This document shows positions 13,540 through 25,514 of a stretch of DNA of 64,000 nt, piece by piece. How positions within the stretch are numbered: the stretch's first letter is position 1; each line of letters starts with the position of its first letter. The stretch covers positions 516,317 through 580,316 of the forward strand of contig LLCB01000004.1 in assembly GCA_001414345.1 (NCBI GenBank), written 5' to 3'. The position numbers and the translations under genes were made by a program. The DNA is from Hymenoscyphus infarciens (lineage: Eukaryota; Ascomycota; Leotiomycetes; Helotiales; Helotiaceae). The notes under the pieces were generated by a model. It made no database searches, was not told where the DNA came from, and worked only from the letters and a program-made list of their open reading frames with translations.

Positions 13540-14330
13540 ATATTAAGATAGGCTTTTACTTAAAGATCTTCTATACTACTATTATTACTATTATTCTAAA
13601 GCTTAATAAAAAAGATAAATCTTCTCTTTAAGTATACTAGTTAATTATACTACTCTTAGTTCTTAGAAAAGGGCTTAAAAGAGTTCTTACTAAGTAAGTC
13701 TCTTAGATAGCTATTAAATATACCATTCTAGAATAGAACTAGTTTAGCGCTCTTCTATTAAGAGCTATTATAGACCTTACTACCTACCTTACCTTTAATA
13801 TTAAGTTAGCTCTTATAGATAAATAGGAAGCTTCTCTTCTTATACTTAATATTAAGAGGGCTTTTAATATAGTACTTCTTAGCTACTTAATTAAAAGACT
13901 TAGAGAATAAGAATAGCTATACTACTTTATAAAATAGGTCTCCTCCTTCTTAACTAATAGATCTATAAAAGTAAAGCTTAATAGAGAGATAGAAGACACT
14001 ACCTTACTTAAATATAGCCTCTCTTAAAGCTTACCTATCTTACTAATCCTTTTTATACTATATATCTAACCTCTATTTAGACTAGAAGTTAGCTTACTTC
14101 TAATAGTATAAAGATTTAGCTATACTAATAATATTAAACTACTTATCTCTAGACTCTTAAAGATAGGGAATATTATACTACTTATAGAATAAGTAATTAG
14201 TATACTTAAGTAGAGTATAGATAAGAGTATTACCTTTAATACTAAAAAGTTAGAATTTATCTACTTCTCTTATAAAAGAAAGTAAAAAGGAAGAGGGATT
14301 TAATCTTCTCTTCTTATTATAGTTAAAGGA
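13540..14330 (+). pseudogene. Reverse transcriptase part of the LINE, decayed
   Basis: Near 13850 the frame reads LNIKRAFNIV, matching the LDIKGAFDNV block of LINE reverse transcriptases. At 14121-14132 the catalytic YADD box reads Y-T-N-N, each change explained by G to A (GCN to ACN, GAY to AAY), i.e. RIP on the opposite strand. Upstream text LVLRKGLKRVL and downstream LKKLEFIYFS-like text fit fingers and thumb. Stops interrupt the frame. Confidence 0.75.
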
Positions 14331-15009
14331 AAGATAATAGAGCTTATAAAAGAGCTTTAGTAGCTTAGTATCTTCTTTAACTCTTATCTTACTTTTTATA
14401 GCTATATTAAAAGAATAGCTAATAAAGCTACCTTTATAGCTAATACTCTTAAAAGTATAATAAATAAAATAAGAGGATCCTCTTTATACCTCTTAAAATA
14501 AGCTACTATAGCTTATATCCTTTTAATTACTTACTTTAGATATAAGACTTAGTATCTAGGCTAGATAAGGAAAATAGATAATATAAGCTTTATAAATAAC
14601 TAGATTAGCTATTACTTAATACTTCTAGATAGAGTAGTTATAAAGTATACTAGAATTATTCTCTTAGTCTATAAAACCACCTCTACTTTAGTACTCTTTA
14701 TAGAATCTAGCTTATTAGCTGCTAAGATTACTTTTATTACTAAAGGTAGGGCTTTTAAAGCTAGAACCTAACGTCTTAACTTAGCTTATCTACTTAAGTA
14801 ATATCTAAATAACCCTTACTTAAAAGCTAAGCTTATTTACTAGTTCTCTTAACCTCTCTCTTCTTTAAAAGAAATTAATCTAATTTAAGACTCTTTATAG
14901 AATAGAGGTTTTAACTAATAAACCTGTCTTTTTAAAGTAGTAAGCCTAAGCTTTAATAGTAATAAAGAATCTTATAAAGCTGAATTCCTTAAATTCCTTA
15001 TTTTAGTCT

Positions 15010-15480
15010 CTCTTATAGACTTAGTTATATTTACTAATAGCTCTTACTTAGATAATAAAAGTACTAGTAGAGGTATATGCCTTATAAGAGAAGGGGTTAT
15101 ATTAAATATAAAGCTCTTCTCTTTTAGTAAAACCTTAGAAATTTATAATATAAAGGCGAAAGCTACTCTACTTAGTCTTAAACTAGCTCTTAGATCCTCT
15201 TTTTAGTCTTTAGCTATAAAATACTAGATTTATCTTAATAATCTTAAAGCTATGCTCTAACTAACTTACTAGTCTTATAGTACGTTATAAAGAACCTTTA
15301 ATAAGGTCTTTAACTTTACTTAGCTATACTTTAAGAAAATTTAAATAAGATAGTACTTTAGTTATATAAGAATCTATAGTAATATAATAGCTAACTAAGC
15401 TATAAGGAAAGTAGCTTACTTAACTCCTCCTCTTAGCTTCTACTCTTTACTCTATACTACTATACTTAATTATAAGGCTA
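15010..15480 (+). pseudogene. RNase H part of the LINE, decayed
   Basis: VIFTNSS at 15024-15044 corresponds to the TDGS motif of RNase H with D to N and G to S changes. KAKATLLSLKLAL near 15160 corresponds to the AE..AL..AL helix with its Glu altered. A later NIIAN near 15380 fits the GN.xAD motif. Confidence 0.7.
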
Positions 15481-16140
15481 AGAAGATAGGAATTAAGCTT
15501 ATAAATCAACTCTAGTAGACTACGCTCCTAAATATCTATAAAAGGCTAGGTCTTACTTCTTAGTCCTTAAAGCCTAGAACCCTTAAGCTACTAAGAGAGG
15601 TCTTAGCTTAGCTAATTATAGCTTATACTAGCTATAAAGACTTTATAGTATACTCCCTTTACTTCTTCTACTTTAATATACTTCTAGAGTTAGAGAACTA
15701 TAAATATAAAAAAGTAAAGATATAATTCTATCTACTCTTTTATAGGCTTATAAATAAGAAGGACTTAAGGCTATTAGCTAAGGCTAAGAGAAAGCCTTAA
15801 CTCCTTTTTAGACCTAGGTCTAAGGAACTCTTTTATAAGGTCTATACTAAGACTAAATTCTTTATAAAGATCTATCTCTTAAGATAGTTTAATTACTTTA
15901 TTTCTCTTCTCTCTCTTATACTTTTATATATCTCTTTTATCTTCTTTTAACTTATTAAACTGTTTAAGAATAAGAGCTGTTTTAAAAGTAGAGCTTCTCT
16001 TTAAACTATCTTTTGTAAATTAGCTTACTCGTTTACGCCCTCTATAGCCTAGGGCACCCCTCTAGCGTTATTTGCCCTCCTTTAGGACTTTTTAGAACCT
16101 AGACTACGCGATCTAGACTCCGCCTAACGTTAAATAGTAA

Positions 16141-16168
16141 TAAATAAATAAATAAATAAATAAATAAC
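16141..16168 (+). repeat. (AAAT)n tail of the LINE
   Basis: About seven AAAT units directly after the LINE sequence, a typical 3' terminus of a non-LTR element. It gives the element's orientation and right end. Confidence 0.8.
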
Positions 16169-16480
16169 TTATATTTTCTTTTTAAAAATCAGTTTTATTA
16201 TATAAAAAGGTTTTAGAGTAAGTATAATAAGACGTGTATTCTCTAAGAGTTATTAAAAAAATATAAAAGTAGAATTTACTATTAAAATTATATAACTTTT
16301 TCTTTATTTTTAGAAAAGACTAATACTAAGTATTCTATTAGCTTTTAGCCGGAAGAACAATTATCCTCTAGATTAACTATTTTTCCGCCGATAATCAATA
16401 TATTATCAGTTATTCTTAGAAATCCAGTATCGATCGGATTACTTAATATAATATAATAAATATCGTAGACCCCCCCTGAT
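16169..16480. repeat. AT-rich continuation of the RIP block
   Basis: AT-rich sequence after the LINE tail, with stops in all frames and no recognised content. Composition returns to normal at about 16470-16500. Confidence 0.6.
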
Positions 16481-16499
16481 ATGTCACTAGTAATATCGC

Positions 16500-19400
16500 C
16501 GCCCAAGTCTATTTGCAATCGATACGCAGCCGTAATTTTTTACATTTACGTATGAGGCAACATGAGACAACTTCCGCAGCGAAGAAATTCACGGAAAGAG
16601 AAATGAGGGGAGGCCGGTCTTGGAGTCCCAGTGCCGGTAACAGTTGTTCCTCCTTAGTATTTTGGAAGGTGGAATTCTTGCTTCCGGCTTTCCTTTCCAT
16701 CCTCGATGGGATCGAGAATCAAGAGCAGGTTCGAATATAACTCACCAATGGTAACTGTGTAACGCGACATCGAAACCCTGAACTTGCAGCCTGCTTCTAT
16801 GCCGAGAATCGGAAATCTCTCACTACAGTGCCAAAGGTACCCAAGATGTAATATTTTGGTTCGACGAATAAGCTGGAAGATAGATCGGGATGTTGGTGAC
16901 TGGTGCTTGGGCTGGAAAGCAGGTTTTGGGAACCTTGGACCTGCATGGATGCGGGGAAGTGTCACATTTGAGATTTGAATGAAGTTGTTAGGGGAGGGGA
17001 GGGAGGGGTACCGATTTGAGGTAGGTTATGGTTGGGATGATACTTTTGGTGGCGAGTTTGAGAGTGATATCGAGCTAGGTAATCGTACCTCTTGATGAGG
17101 AAAGAGGTGAGTGGTGAGTTATGTGTGTTCGTGTTCGTGTTTGATCGTTCAAGGACCCGAAATCTCGTCTCCCATTATTCATCTTCTTCTCAACAACGAC
17201 ACAGCTTCCCTCATCTATCTCATATGCCCAAAACCTTGAGATCTATCCAATTTCTCAGATTCCCGGTTCTTGCCGGGGTAATAACTTTAAAACCTTGTTC
17301 CTGCAGCGCGGGGAAGTTGTCATGCAGCCAAATCCTGGAAATCTATCCAATAATTTGACGCATTCCATTAGAGATTGTAATGGAACTGGCTTGATTCTTG
17401 GTCTTCCAATCCCCTTCTTTTCTATCCGAAAGGTCAGTTTGAACTTCCGGTTCGGGTTCCCGGGATCTTTCGGAGGTTTTGTGTAATTGAACATGTTGTT
17501 GATATGGTTGTTGATATGGTTGTTGATATGACAGGACCTGTATTACATGGCGGGGAAGTATATTGCATGTTACCGGGAGGATGTAAAGCATGGTTGTGAC
17601 GGAGTAAGGTTCGGTCACCGTTTGATGCATGTACTCATTCTCTCGCTTAGATATTCCAAATCAACCTCTTATGGATTGGAATTCATTGTCGGAAACAATA
17701 GTGATGACTTGTACAGTGGATTGCTTTTAGAAGCCTTGAAGATATAGTACTTTGTTCTTCGTTATGTAAGAGTATGTTGGTAATTTCTGATATCAGCTTC
17801 TTATGGTTGCATTCCCTCCATTGTCCGGTCAAGTTACCCATCTAACCTGGCTCCTGTCCTGGAGGAAAACAAAGGCAGTAAGTGGCTTAGTATCATCTCA
17901 AATACTTGAAAACCATTCGACGTGTTTCTTTCAAAAGGTCCCGGTTCACATATCGACATGTTTCAAGTTCGTAAGTTGAATTGCCTCTAAAAGTTAGAAA
18001 AGTCCAAAGGTAATGAATGCAGCCTGTGATGTTCAATGTCTTATAAAGTAGATTTATATGCGCAAAGCCCCGTGAAGTGCAGTTTCTGACTTGGAATCCA
18101 TCTTTTAAAGTAAACATTCACAAGTGTGCATATCTAAACTAGACGGGATACTTTTATAACTTTTCGACAAGACGACCAACAGTGTTCGTACCTTGTACTT
18201 GAGATTATGAGTTTTTGAGTCGCGCTTCCTGGCTCTTTTCTCGTTGGCATCTTCAGAGCTTCGTTTTCGGCCTGCTACTACTGGCTGGCTAGGGTTGTTT
18301 TGGGTTGTGACAACCAGAAAAGGCGCCTGCCCCGTAATGACTGCGATATTGGTTCGGAGAAATTGGTGATGTTTTAGATAAAGCTTATGCTATATTTAGA
18401 AGCCGTCGAGGGCAGTAACCTCGATCAAAGATTGGGGGCTGTCGCGTACACGACTGAACCCTCCTCGTGATTCCCTTTTTCTATGTAGCACTCGGTTTTG
18501 GTGGAATTTTGCTGTATCTTTCCTAGTGTTGATACTCGTTCTTTTTGCTAGAGCCGTAGTTTTTAGTTGCAAGATCCTGTTTAGATCACCACGTGATGGA
18601 AAGTAATTTAAGTGTGCTTTCATAATTCATGAAGAAGTTTCTAAAGAGCAAGCGTTCAATTTTGATTATTAGTGAGTGCTTAAGATATTGTGTTGTAATT
18701 TCGAGGTAACTTTCTACTTTGGTGCTCAAAATTTCCAAAGGGGTGCACATCCTGCTTATCTGAACTAGAAATGACCTCGCTTCAAAGTGCCTGATTGTGA
18801 GAGATCCAAGCAGTATTCTCCTTCAACTATTTTTCTTTGACGATATGTGGAACAGGATAGAATAATCATATTTAGTAGTCAAGGAGATTTAATCAAATAT
18901 ACTAATTAAAGCGTCTCAGCTATTAGCGATTTATCTTCCAAAGAAGTATAAGTATAGCTAATTGGTGAAGGATCAAAAACCCTCAAACTTTGAAGCGACC
19001 GTTATCAAAAAGAAGGACAACTTTGCTTTCATTTCTGATTGTTGCGGGTCAAACTTTAGTTAGAACGGTAATAAAAATCGTCTAAATATCAATTAAATCG
19101 GCAATAAATTTGACTCTATTATGATTAAAAGAGATAAGGAGAAAGAGGACGCTATGAGCGATGTCGGGACTGTTGTGAGACATCGACAGAGGGTTCTTGT
19201 CTAAGTCAAGAAAATAATAAACATACTTTGGGATTTCTTTAAACAAGTAGCTAACTTACTTCCTCGTGAAGAGTGAGAGAGTCATTACATAATAAGATAA
19301 AAAGGGTTAGAAGGTTACCATTACAATACGCCGTCTTCCACTTCCATAGGCATTTCTGAATTCTCGTTAGCTTCGAAGTATAGTATATATCAACTGTTCA

Positions 19401-19690
19401 AGTGTTCTTCCTTGCGTGAGGTGAGAGCAGTGAGCTTTTTGTTTGGCCGGTTCAAACTATAAAATGGTTTGAATTGAAGTCAAGAGTCGTTCCCACGGGC
19501 CCCGCAGCCCTTTTTGAGTTTTATAATTAGTAAGGAATTCCACCACAACCACCGGTCGGAAACACTTCGTTCTTGCTTATAATTGAACCTAAAACTTGAA
19601 AGGCCCATATTCCCGATGGAATAGGTATTTCGCTAGCTCGTTGTGTTGTGTGGGTAGGTACAAGACAGTAGCTATCGAACCATCATACAA
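16500..19690. other. Intergenic stretch without recognised gene
   Basis: Only short frames without homology-like features. One minisatellite is present at 17490-17530. AT content rises again around 18.6-19.3 kb without a recognisable element. Confidence 0.5.
17490..17530. repeat. 12-bp minisatellite (GTTGTTGATATG)3
   Basis: Three near-perfect copies of the 12-bp unit in tandem. Confidence 0.8.
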
Positions 19691-19691
19691 T

Positions 19692-19890
19692 AGGAGCGGC
19701 AGTAAATCTCTCTCGTAGTTTTAACTCAGTAAAATCATCTAAAGGACTCTGTACAAGCGAGCTTTAATGTTTTTAATCACTAGGGCCAATTTTCAAATGG
19801 TCCCAAGTACCTAGTTTGATCATCCTTCCTCAACCTAAAGAGTTGGAATATTGAAAGAGGTAGGCAGGTACGAGCCCAAAAGACGGCCAT
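19692..19890. mobile_element. Decayed MITE copy of the GCGGCAGTAAAT family
   Basis: GAGCGGCAGTAAATCTC at the left edge matches the end of the element at 45839-46294. Inside, GTCCCAAGTACCTAG matches that element's GTCCCAAAGTATTTAG, and GGCAGGTACGAGC at the right matches the reverse complement of its subterminal GCTCGTACCTGCC. The outer right end is missing. Confidence 0.5.
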
Positions 19891-19978
19891 TGTGGGCTCA
19901 CGCGAATCATAACTTTCAGTCTTCAGAGGGAGGTTAATCAAATTTGATTCCCCTTGATATTGTTATAACTTCAATCCC

Positions 19979-20815
19979 TCACTCACTCTTCCTTGTCGGC
20001 TGCCTCAACATAAAACACTCCACAAACTCCTCATTCTTATTCTCCGGCGAAGGAAGAACCAGCCTGTCCACCTCTTTAAATCCCAATTTCTCATACAAAC
20101 TCTTCCCCGCCGGACTAGCTTCCAAGTACGACTCCAACCCCTCCTCGTCGGCCTTCTCCAGTCCCCACCTCAACAACATACTTGCCGCTCCCTAATCCCA
20201 GGCTCGGAATCAGTTGACTTCTTTAAGATGTCTCAGGAAAAAAGAGGAAAAATCGAGTTAAAATCCTCCGAATCGACGTACCTTCCCCTGCCATTCCGGA
20301 AGCGTTGCCACAAGTTCTAGATACCAATGTCTCCTCTCGCCCATATTCACTTTCCTACTACTCAACAAAGTCCCAAAAAAGTGATTGGCCAATTCAGTAT
20401 TTGATCCTTCAGGCCACTCTGGGAGGTCTTCTGGTCCAGGGAGGGGGATCGAGGTGGGACCGTTCCATTTTGCGTAGGCGACGGGTGTCTTTTTTGGGTC
20501 AGTGGTGGCGTATATGCAGATGAAGTACCATTCTGGGTTTGCCATCTCTTCTATAATTGAGTCGTACCTTTATGAGGTGTCAGTCAGTTTGATTTTTGAA
20601 GAATTATACAATCATTTAACACTTCCGGGGTATAGGAGAAGGCTCTAAAATGGGGGAAAGTGGTCCGAGAAACTGACTTACCAGTAGTTGTATGACGCTG
20701 GCCCGTTTCGTGGGAAGATTGCGAGGGAGATGGGCTCATTTTTGAAGGCGGCTAGATATATCTCTGTCAGGATTGGAGCATCGCCAAATTTTACTGGTCT
20801 CAGAGCGAGAGACAT
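19979..20815 (-). CDS. GNAT-family N-acetyltransferase
   Basis: Predicted acetyl-CoA-dependent N-acetyltransferase of 210 aa; substrate unknown. Three exons (20815-20682, 20567-20282, 20191-19979), with introns of 114 and 90 nt using GTAAGT and GTACGT donors. Motif A reads LELVATLPEWQGKGAAS (about residues 126-142), containing the QxxGxA acetyl-CoA pyrophosphate loop split by intron 2. The C-terminal YLEASPAGKSLYEKLGFKE is the usual motif B end of fungal GNATs, with the Tyr that commonly acts as general acid. Length matches the roughly 200-230 aa family. The start chosen (MSLALRPV) is where GNAT beta-1 begins. The frame at 20827-21123 immediately upstream is not needed and shows no GNAT features. 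No operon-like context. Confidence 0.88.
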
Positions 20816-21855
20816 GATGTTGGTATTCAAATACAGCAGGGTTCGAGATGTGTTTGAAGTGTAATGCGCTGCTGTTTGTTAGGGCAAGGAGAACTGTGAA
20901 GAAGTTGCTTTTGAATCAAGATGTAAATGAGGAGGAAGAGTGAATTTAGTGATGGTTTATATTCCTTCTTGACTATCTGAAGTTCGGAAGCCAAAGTCTC
21001 TCTATCTTCTTTATCTAAAAAGCAAACAGTAAAATTACCCGAAGGAGTTGAGATTGTCTGAATTCGGGGTTCGGTATTGGAGATATCACCAATAGGAGCT
21101 CGAATAGGGGAAGGGAGTGGCACACCGCGTGAGTCAATATCTTAGTGCATGTCAGCAGTGTACTGTAAGCAAACTTCTGGATTTACTTTGGACATATCCC
21201 TAATTCGAAATTGGTCCAAATTCAATCGCGAGTAGCAGTCGAAGAGGTTTGCCAGAAACTGCCGACGCACGCCTGGGGGAGCGGCCCGGTCGGATTCTTC
21301 TTTCCCGAAGAACACAGAACACCCGCCACTTCGATCGCCCGCTACTGTTGAGAAGGGCGTCGAGAGGGTCCAATTGGTCGAGTCGAGATGTCGAGTGTCG
21401 CGACGACGAGATCACTTCCCTCTCCACCTCACCATCTCAATTTTTGACCGGGTCGACCTACGACGACTAGAGCGAGCAGTAGGAAGGGAAGGCACGACTC
21501 TCGCTTTGTCCAGAATATAAACCCCCATTGCCCTCCCATTTACCCAAGTTTTCGTCGTCGAAAACGAATCGCGGGGGTGAGGGTGAGGGTGAGGGTGAGA
21601 GGGGTCGCTCCCCATGTTCTGCGGGTAAAATGCTGTCGCTATTCCCAGACGACATCATCAGGCTCAAGGAGAATGTTTCTCCGGGGTCTGATTTTGGCAT
21701 CGCGTCACACGTTCAATTGAGTACACGTTTCTTTATTTCCTTGGGGAGGATGTTAGCAAGATAATCTTCCTCCGTGGTCGTGAAGGGTTCTTTCTCTTCA
21801 ATTGTCGCAATTCAGAGTCGCATACTAGCACTATTATTTTGGTAAGGCAGCGAAA
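20816..21855. other. Intergenic region between divergent genes
   Basis: Likely shared upstream region of the GNAT gene (-) and the secreted-protein gene (+). Contains a GGGTGA tandem tract at about 21575-21602. Frames such as 20827-21123 (-) and 21249-21470 (+) show no domain or splice support. Confidence 0.5.
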
Positions 21856-22573
21856 ATGAAACTCTCAATTCCCTTCTTTCTGGTGCCTCTCGCAATGGCA
21901 GCCCTCCGTGACAATCCCCCACCAACAAAACAAATCTTCGATCCTCGACTCCCAATCTACCTAGGCGATGTTTTCTGGCCACCAACAATGACCTTTCTCG
22001 CCTTCCTCCCACCACCCTCTTCATCTCAACACACATCCCAAACATACGTTCGTTCCATTTCCTAAGCTCAATCACCCCAACCTAAAACCTCAAGAAACAC
22101 AATCTGACTTTCAACCCTAGTGGTGCTGGTCAGCAGTCGAGATAACAAACAACCCCCTCTTCACCCTCGGCGAAATCCCCAATCTAAGAATGAATAATTA
22201 CTTTAACAAGCAAGCAAACATCGAACGAGAAGGGAAGAGGTGGGCGGATTGCGTGATAACTCCCGAAGCTGGTCGGATGGGAGCTTGTGAGGGGGTGAAG
22301 GATTGGGATTGTAATGGTGGACAGAGGTTCTCTGGACCTGGAACAAGGAAATGGAGCTGTTTTGTAAATGATTTTGATGCTGCTATGAAAGAGTATGAGG
22401 CAAAGATAGAGGCGTTGAAGAATGTTGGGGTTCTTGGAGGGAATAAGACAGAGGTTGTGAAGGGTGAGGATGGGTTGACTAGTTCTGGGAGTACAGTGGT
22501 TGCTTCGAAGAAGGGTGCGATGGCTAGCAGTGAGGCTATAGGTGGTTTCACGGCGGGTATTACTGGTAGTTGA
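21856..22573 (+). CDS. Small secreted protein of unknown function
   Basis: Two exons (21856-22047 and 22121-22573), joined in phase 0 across a 73-nt intron (donor GTTCGT, branch CTGAC, acceptor CCTAG), give a 214-aa protein. The N-terminus MKLSIPFFLVPLAMA is a signal peptide, so the product is probably secreted. Exon 2 begins WCWSAVEI and contains several cysteines (WADC, GAC, WDC, WSC), suggesting disulfides. The C-terminus is Ser/Gly/Ala-rich with no obvious membrane anchor. The intron is inferred: exon 1 has the only signal peptide, and exon 2 extends an open frame upstream of its first Met. I do not recognise the family. It could be a cell-wall or host-interacting protein, but nothing in the sequence shows which. 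Confidence 0.68.
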
Positions 22574-23133
22574 TGATACAAATTTCAGTAATCAATTTGA
22601 TTATTCTAAACAAGCTTCACTGTTATCGTTGGGCAACCAGACAGCTTGTCCTACTTGCAGCACGTTCCGAGAGAGAAGAGAAAATACAGAAAAGTCCCAG
22701 AAGCGACGTACTAGATCGTTTCAAATCATTTGACTCTGTATACTGCATTGTCTATACGAAAGTTCAGTGTCTACTTCGTGGCTTAAAATTGCCAGTACGT
22801 CATGAGTTACTTGTGGGTAAGCAGTCAAGTGACATTCGATTGAACCTCGAGTTACTCGCCAGTAACCCACGACAACATCCAGCCTACTCACAAAAACTAT
22901 ACATGCTAAAAAGAGTAACTCTATCTTGCATTCAATCTTATAGGAGTTTTGGGACAATTGATCTCTATTGAGGCCACAGTCACGAATTCTTCGCACCCTG
23001 CAACTGATATAGACTTGACTGGACAAACTCGGAGTTGAATTGGAGCTTATATACAGCTAGAAGCTTATGTAAAGATTGACGAGATATCGAATATGTACAA
23101 TTGAATTTCTCAACCACCATGACTGACTCGAAT
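22574..23133. other. Convergent 3' intergenic region
   Basis: Lies between the 3' ends of the secreted-protein gene (+) and the mannanase gene (-). Short frames only; no feature seen. Confidence 0.5.
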
Positions 23134-24796
23134 TCAGACTGCCTTTGCGGCCATAGCGGCTGCATGGGCCACAACCTAAAACAACAATTAGATGGCAACA
23201 ACCAAACATAAGAGGAAACTTACATATGTTTGATACTCGGCCGTCCCCCAGTAAATCGAGTGACCATCATTGTTAGTTTGGCCCCAAGAGAAAGTATCCC
23301 CGTATTGCCAGTACATATCTGCAGCAGTTCCACTATCAAGTACCGCCTGCTCCCAAACCAAAATATTCGCTTTCGTCGAAGTACCATACTCTTCCAAAAT
23401 AAATGGCTTCCCAATAGCTTTTGCCGCAGCAGCATGAATATTAATCCAACTAGTCCCCCACGCATCCGTCTCCCCCCAAGATTCAGGATACAAATGAGCA
23501 GTTCCGAAATCAATGGTGGAGATTTTGAGGTTGGCTACCCAGTCGATGCCTTCTCCAGCGGTAAATGGGTAGCTGGTATCGGTGCCACCGTCGATTCCGA
23601 ATCCTTCGTCGCCGATGCAGACCATGTGTTTGGAGTCAAGGGACTTTATGTAGGCTGATGTGGTTTTGATCCAGTTTGTGAGGACGGAGGTTGCGCACCC
23701 GTTGCATCTTGGTTCGTTGGCGAGTTCCCAGGAGAAGACTGTTGGGTTGTCTTTGTATCTTGCTACAACGGTGGCGATGTATTTCTGGTATTGGGCTTGG
23801 GCAGCGGCGGATGTATACCATTGGGATTGGTCCGTGGCGGAAAGATTGTAGTATGATCGATAAGCAGCCACTTTAAAACATTAGTATATGTTTGTTTTTT
23901 TGTATCAGGAGTCAGGAGAAGTGAGTAATAATGTGAGTTGCTCCCCATCACTTACTTCCGCCATAATCACTGCAAGAAATTAGCTTCTCGTCAAACCACG
24001 AGTCGAGAGCATAAGTGATGAAATTACATACCTCCAGTTATTGACGAAGTTAATGATAAGAGAGACTCCATGAGCTCCGGCAGATTTCACGACATAGTCA
24101 AGGCGTTGCAAGCCCTCGGCGCCTGTGTTGATTGTTGGCTCGGAACCCTTGACGAATGATTGCAACCAAACATTTCCTGCGCTGGGAATCGTTGTGACAT
24201 CGTTGAAACCCCAGACGCGAAGGACCTTTAGACCAGTCTTGCAAGTATATTAGATTTTGCTTCGTTTATGGGCATAAATGGAAACTTACGGAAGCCAAGT
24301 GGGTAAAGACGAGATCGACGTCGTCGTTGCTGGTAAAGAAACCAATCCAGTATGAATTGGTCCCCATGAAATACTGGGATTTTCCATTGATATTGAATAC
24401 ATCACCAGCAGTTTTGGCAAAGGCCGTGATACTTGCCGCGGGAGGGACAGTTGTGGTTACAGAAGATCCGCTTGTGGTGGTAGTTTTGGAGGTAATTGCT
24501 GTAGTTGCCGGAGCAGTTGTTGTTGCTAAAGTTCTCTCATTAGATACCCGAATAAAACAAGGTGAAAAAAGCTTGCCAGTTCCTGGTATACACTGGGAAT
24601 AAAACTCATTCTGCTTGAAGCAATAGAAGCCTGAAGCACAAGAAGCTCCTCCGCTCCAGTTTACACCCCCGCCTCAATTATATCAGCGAAACCCCTTGAT
24701 CAGGATGATAGAAAGCTCACATTGGGCATAGGCAGGTTGCTGTGCTTTCACCGCAGCGAAAGCGCTAGAAATAGACAACAAAACAGAGAGCCTCAT
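23134..24796 (-). CDS. Secreted endo-beta-1,4-mannanase (GH5) with N-terminal CBM1
   Basis: Predicted secreted enzyme cutting beta-1,4-mannan of plant walls. Proposed model: seven exons (24796-24721, 24672-24577, 24525-24290, 24237-24032, 23969-23956, 23870-23224, 23175-23134), 438 aa. Order: signal peptide ([18 protein letters not shown]); CBM1 with conserved Cys and aromatics ([20 protein letters not shown]; residues about 24-57); a Thr/Ser linker; then a GH5 domain. Catalytic residues are the acid/base Glu in ELANEPRC and the nucleophile Glu in ILEEYGT; RVWGFND and the C-terminal [12 protein letters not shown] also fit fungal GH5_7 mannanases. The fifth exon is only 14 nt. Intron 2 would be GC-AG; retaining it adds 17 residues in frame. 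A possible CreA site lies upstream, fitting carbon-catabolite control (inference). Confidence 0.9.
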
Positions 24797-25051
24797 ATTT
24801 AACTTGAATTAATGAATGATCAGAAACCAACAAAAACCCTGATATACACCAAGAGCAAAGAGATATATAGACCAAAGTTCTAGAAAGCGCCAAGAACATT
24901 ACACTTCAAGCAAGGGACCGTCGGCCCGTGGCATGAAAGTGCTACCGGAACAACTTTACCATCGCCTCTCCATTTTCAAACCACTTGATCTGAAATGACC
25001 AGTTTGCCATCACGCAATCTCTGTGAGGTGGAATTAACTGCCCTTGGGAAT

Positions 25052-25059
25052 CCCCGGGG
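25052..25059. promoter_or_regulatory. Candidate CreA (SYGGRG) site pair upstream of the mannanase
   Basis: CCCCGGGG contains the SYGGRG consensus (CCGGGG) on both strands, about 255 bp upstream of the mannanase ATG. CreA/Cre1 repression of mannanase genes is known in fungi; binding here is inference from a short motif. Confidence 0.3.
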
Positions 25060-25514
25060 GAGCCCCATAAAATACAATCGGGTATAAGATAGACGAGCCG
25101 ATCTAAATGAAAAGTTGGGGTACATGTACGGGGAGAAACCCAATGAGAGTATGGAAGTCCGTATACAAAAATGAGGGGGCAGGTGGTGAGGAAAAGGGAA
25201 TTCTTCGGCGTCGCATGATGAGCTTCCGTGACGGATTTGGACAAGTATTAATTCTCGACAATTTGATATCTTGAGCTTTACACCAATCGCTGAGAGCAGC
25301 AGTGGTAATGTTGTCGTTTTGCTCCTGGCGATGATAACGTTGTTGATGGATTGGATTGGGAAGGCTTCAAGAATTCCAAGTCTCAGACTGAGGCTGGGAA
25401 AATCCAGATTATTGCAGGAGGCCGGGACCATGATATCCCCACTCTTGTCTTGTCTAACTCTTTATTGAGTTAAGCTGTTGTACTTCAGGTAAGCCACCAG
25501 TAAACCAGTACCCG

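Larger units (their letters stand above)
10500..16168 (+). mobile_element. Decayed Tad1-like LINE retrotransposon (RIP-mutated)
   Basis: A non-LTR retrotransposon remnant read on the + strand. If TAG/TAA are read as former CAG/CAA or TGG codons, the frames become near-continuous and show, in order, a gag-like region with eroded zinc knuckles (about 11630-11800, many Tyr where Cys is expected), an AP-endonuclease, a reverse transcriptase, an RNase H domain and an (AAAT)n tail. This order, with RNase H after the RT and no LTRs, fits the Tad1 clade of fungal LINEs. The element cannot encode functional proteins. The left boundary is approximate because the 5' end could not be recognised; the right end is set by the tail. 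Clade assignment is from domain order only. Confidence 0.8.

Noticed and set aside
20827..21123. 98-aa - strand frame just upstream of the GNAT gene
   Set aside because: GNAT beta-1 begins at the Met at 20815; the upstream frame has no GNAT features and no splice is needed.
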